Shown piece by piece: positions 22,280 through 24,829 of a stretch of 24,829 nt of DNA. The notes beneath the pieces are model-generated. The model was not told the origin of the DNA and ran no database searches. It was given only the letters and a program-made list of their open reading frames with translations. The position numbers and the translations under genes are program-made. The DNA is taken from the IMG/VR virus record IMGVR_UViG_3300032677_001852, positions 1 to 24,829 of that record. The stretch is one strand, 5' to 3'. This DNA comes from a virus. The stretch's first letter is position 1. Every line of letters starts with the position of its first letter.

Positions 22280-22720
22280 TTACTGTGATGCTTGTAATTT
22301 ATTGATTATATGGCTGCCATGTACGCGGACTTGTATATGCCCGTTATAGTAGTCGTTAGTTTCTAACACACGTCTACTAAACTGTTCTCTGGCCTCTATG
22401 TAACTGCATTCGGCTTTTGAACGGCAATAATACAAAATCTCTCTGGTAAAGTTTTCGATGCCTAATTTTTCAATATCTTGATTGAGTTCTATACTGCTGC
22501 CGGTGTACTGTTGCCAGTCGCTGTCTATTTTACTACGGATGCGTTTTCTTTTTTTGATGCCGTTTTTTTGTTTAACTGTTTTATATGTTGTTTTACTAAA
22601 TTTTGCTAATTTTTTACCAATATATTTTCTGCCAGTCAAGTTATTTTTAATCAAATAAACAAAACCAACACAGTCGTCGGGTAGTGATTCTACAGTAGTA
22701 TTTTCGAAAAGCCAGGGCAT
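22280..22720 (-). CDS. GIY-YIG nuclease-domain protein
   Basis: A 146-residue protein. The GIY-YIG motif is GFVYLIKNNLTGRKYIGKK (residues 19-37), followed by basic sequence (KTVKQKNGIKKRKRIRSK), SDWQQYTGSS, and the helix AECSYIEAREQFSRRVLETN with the candidate metal-binding Glu, then NDYYNGHIQVRVHGSHI. It has no separate DNA-binding module, so it is a compact single-domain enzyme: a Seg-like homing endonuclease or a resident phage nuclease. It lies 39 bases downstream of gp46 and immediately upstream of the candidate structured RNA, with its TAA at the RNA's 5' edge. Confidence 0.8.
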   Translation of the reverse strand: MPWLFENTTVESLPDDCVGFVYLIKNNLTGRKYIGKKLAKFSKTTYKTVKQKNGIKKRKRIRSKIDSDWQQYTGSSIELNQDIEKLGIENFTREILYYCRSKAECSYIEAREQFSRRVLETNDYYNGHIQVRVHGSHIINKLQASQ

Positions 22721-22759
22721 GACATGTAATTAGCAAGCCGTGCTTCGCTGATAAAATTT

Positions 22760-24523
22760 TTACTCTACCTCAACATCTGTGTTGTAACTGGTATATCCAT
22801 TTTCTTTTACTACTTTTAATATATTCTCTACACGACTAACTAACTCGTCTCGATGCGAAACCAGCCATATGCTCTTTTGTCTTTCACGACTCATTTGTTT
22901 TAAAAGAGCAAGGGCGTTCTCAACACCCTGGGTATCAAGACCGTTATCTATCATTTCATCCACAAAGAGTAAATTAATCGGTTGATACAGCGATTCAAAC
23001 ACATCTCGAAAGGCCCATGCCATACTTAGTATTAATCGATTCCTTTCACCTCTGGACAGATTATCAAAATCAAGTTCTCTGCCCAGCTCTTCAATGCTAA
23101 CAGTGAGATCGTTTTGAAACACCACGGTATGCGGTAATCCCATACGATCTAGATAGTGTGTTAGTCTTGTATTGAGATAACTTAAATTTTGTTCTATAAT
23201 CTTTTTTCGTATAAAACTGTCTTTGCTAGTTAATAACTTTAGCAAAAAGTCCTGATGATCTTGTAGTCTTGTAAGTTCGTTGACTGTGTCATATGACACT
23301 TCTTCGGCGGCTGTAGCAGTCATCTCTTCTATCTGTTCCGCATAAGGATCAATTTCTACACGTTTCGCATCTAGTTCTTTTTGTAGATTGGCGAGATTGG
23401 CTCGATGTTGTATGGCATCTTCTTCTTTGTCATAAAACATCACTGGACGTTTGCCTATCTTACCTAAACTATCAACACTTGATTGTAATTCATTGACAAG
23501 ATCAAGATATTGTTGGCATGCTGTGATAGCTGTTGATAATTCTTTCTTTTTTTCCGCTAGCACTGCCTCGTGTTTGTGATCATGGAACTCTTGACCGCAG
23601 GTATGGCAAGTGTGTTGTTCAAGTGTAGCGATTTCGTTAGTAAGCTTCTTAGTTGTTTTTTCTTCTCGAGCATGATCCATTTTTGCTCGGCTAATTGCCG
23701 TCGCATGGTCGTTTAGATTTTTCCTCAGTGCTTCCCATGTTGCAAATGCTTTGTGTGATGAAATTTCAGCTTCGATGTCAATTTCTTGAAACGTTGCCAG
23801 CGCCGATTCAAGCGATAACAAGTCTTCTGCATTTTTTGCTTGCCATAATGTTTGTCTACGCTTAACTGCTTCTATTTGTTCTTGTATGCGTTTGTTAGCA
23901 TCTTGAACAGCACGTATTCTAAATTCTTCCCGAGTAATATCTTCTTTGGTTGTGCGTGATAATTCTTTAATGCGTTCAGCACGTTCACTTAACATGGTAA
24001 TGCCCAACAACTGCTCGATAATAGTGCGTTGATCGTTGGCTTTTAATGATAAAAACGGCTCAGTATAAGTATTCAATGCCATGATATGTTTAAACATGTC
24101 ATGACTCATACCCAAAATATCTTCTATGGCGTCTTGTGTTTCACGGCTATCACCTTGGGCATTGTCTTCTGCCTCAGTGACTTTGTTATTGACATAGAAT
24201 TTTAAAATGTTAGGCTTACGTCCGCGTTCAATTTTATATTCTTGTTCACCAACAACAAAGTCTAAACTTACCATCATACCTTTGGTGTTGGTTTTATTAA
24301 CAAGATTGTCTCGGCGAATATTACTCAATGCTTGCCCATATAAAGCATAGCTTAGGGCGTTTATGATTGTAGTTTTCCCTGTGCCATTCCTGGATCCGTC
24401 CCCACCCAAATCTAAATTTTCTCCCAGTACCAAAGTTAAATCATTGCGATCAAAATTAATACCTTGTGTGGCATTACCCACACTCATGAAATTTTTAACT
24501 AAAAGATTTTTTATTTTAATCAT
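22760..24523 (-). CDS. 46: Recombination nuclease subunit gp46 (Rad50-like)
   Basis: A 587-residue SMC/Rad50-type ATPase. The Walker A motif is GENLDLGGDGSRNGTGKTT (34-52), with the insertion usual in gp46. Long coiled coils flank a zinc-hook CHTC (about 306-309, followed by GQEFHDHKH). The ABC signature is LSRGERNRLILSMAW (about 487-501), and Walker B is INLLFVDEMIDNGLD (about 514-528). With the gp47 nuclease it resects DNA ends for recombination-dependent replication. Its ATG overlaps the gp47 stop by 4 bases (ATGA), the usual 47-46 order. Confidence 0.95.
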   Translation of the reverse strand: MIKIKNLLVKNFMSVGNATQGINFDRNDLTLVLGENLDLGGDGSRNGTGKTTIINALSYALYGQALSNIRRDNLVNKTNTKGMMVSLDFVVGEQEYKIERGRKPNILKFYVNNKVTEAEDNAQGDSRETQDAIEDILGMSHDMFKHIMALNTYTEPFLSLKANDQRTIIEQLLGITMLSERAERIKELSRTTKEDITREEFRIRAVQDANKRIQEQIEAVKRRQTLWQAKNAEDLLSLESALATFQEIDIEAEISSHKAFATWEALRKNLNDHATAISRAKMDHAREEKTTKKLTNEIATLEQHTCHTCGQEFHDHKHEAVLAEKKKELSTAITACQQYLDLVNELQSSVDSLGKIGKRPVMFYDKEEDAIQHRANLANLQKELDAKRVEIDPYAEQIEEMTATAAEEVSYDTVNELTRLQDHQDFLLKLLTSKDSFIRKKIIEQNLSYLNTRLTHYLDRMGLPHTVVFQNDLTVSIEELGRELDFDNLSRGERNRLILSMAWAFRDVFESLYQPINLLFVDEMIDNGLDTQGVENALALLKQMSRERQKSIWLVSHRDELVSRVENILKVVKENGYTSYNTDVEVE

Positions 24524-24829
24524 AGATTTTGATATATTTTTAATAGTAATTTAGGATCGTAGAATTCTGACTCTATATTAGTAATCTGATCTGTAACAAT
24601 TTGATCTACTGATTCAAACTTTACTTCCCCGGGTGCTAGATCTACATCAACATCTGTGCGCTTACTGGGTATAAGCGCCATTTCTCGTAAGCCATGAGTT
24701 TGTATAAATGTTTCTTTAATAAAGGTAGCTTCTTCGTAGGATATATCGATATCTAATTCCACGCGAACATGCATGTTTTTCTTTAGTATACTGCCGCCTT
24801 GATCAATAGCTTCGCTTAATTTCATAACA
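24520..24829 (-). CDS. 47: Recombination endonuclease subunit gp47 (Mre11-like), C-terminal end
   Basis: The frame is open to the window edge (a GTT codon precedes the ATG at 24825), so only the last about 102 codons are present. They contain HVRVELDIDISYEEATFIKE and end EFYDPKLLLKIYQNL, which fits a gp47 C-terminal region. The phosphoesterase motifs lie outside the window, so the call rests mainly on the coupled position before gp46. The gene's missing part should hold the Mre11-type metal ligands. Confidence 0.75.
   Translation of the reverse strand, partial: VMKLSEAIDQGGSILKKNMHVRVELDIDISYEEATFIKETFIQTHGLREMALIPSKRTDVDVDLAPGEVKFESVDQIVTDQITNIESEFYDPKLLLKIYQNL

Noticed and set aside
1-24829. 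CRISPR array or integrase/attachment site
   Set aside because: No regularly spaced direct repeats with unique spacers and no integrase or recombinase gene are visible; the only direct repeats are coding ones in the fibre and linker.

Overview
The window is a piece of a tailed-phage genome of the T4 superfamily (a myovirus). A recognisable T4-type head block runs right to left on the minus strand: portal gp20, small prohead genes, prohead protease gp21, scaffold gp22 and major capsid gp23. The recombination pair gp47/gp46 lies at the right edge and a gp26-type tail/baseplate gene is on the plus strand. There is no rRNA, no tRNA I can recognise, and no bacterial housekeeping gene. The head proteins look closer to the short cyanophage-like relatives than to T4 itself (gp23 is 398 residues). 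The host cannot be named from this window.

Layout, left to right. 1-669 (+): the C-terminal part of a GT9-type glycosyltransferase-like protein cut by the window edge. 666-3614 (-): a tail-fibre operon made of a repeat-rich fibre protein, a glycine-rich adhesin-like protein and a small accessory protein. 3773-5096 (+): two 2-oxoglutarate/Fe(II) oxygenase genes behind a near-consensus sigma70 promoter. 5110-7636 (-): a RimK-like ATP-grasp ligase, a methyltransferase-like protein and a second glycine-rich adhesin paralogue, with a short remnant of another tail gene between the last two. 7701-9576 (-): two genes of unknown function and a free-standing HNH homing endonuclease. 9637-9667: a strong terminator behind gp23. 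9705-20594 (-): gp23, gp22, gp21, an acidic core protein, two small genes, a third oxygenase, portal gp20 interrupted by a 469-residue HNH intein, and a tape-measure-like protein carrying a GH19-type muralytic domain. 20621-21675 (+): the gp26-type gene and a 70-residue partner in the -1 frame. 21676-22279: about 600 bases without a convincing gene, holding two back-to-back terminator hairpins and a candidate structured RNA of about 420 nt on the minus strand. 22280-24829 (-): a GIY-YIG protein, gp46 and the end of gp47.

Taken together the minus strand is a late programme: capsid assembly, portal, tape measure and fibres, with enzymes (RimK-like ligase, methyltransferase, oxygenases) that could modify virion proteins placed between the fibre genes. 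Several minus-strand genes share a TAAATA-type late-promoter motif only 3-7 nt before the start codon and have no Shine-Dalgarno sequence. Three homing-type nucleases (gp20 intein, HNH after gp23, GIY-YIG beside the RNA) show that mobile elements have targeted this region. The points most worth a second look are the possible -1 frameshift joining gp26 to its partner (A AAT TTT at the gene end), the candidate structured RNA, the portal intein and the leaderless-looking late start sites.
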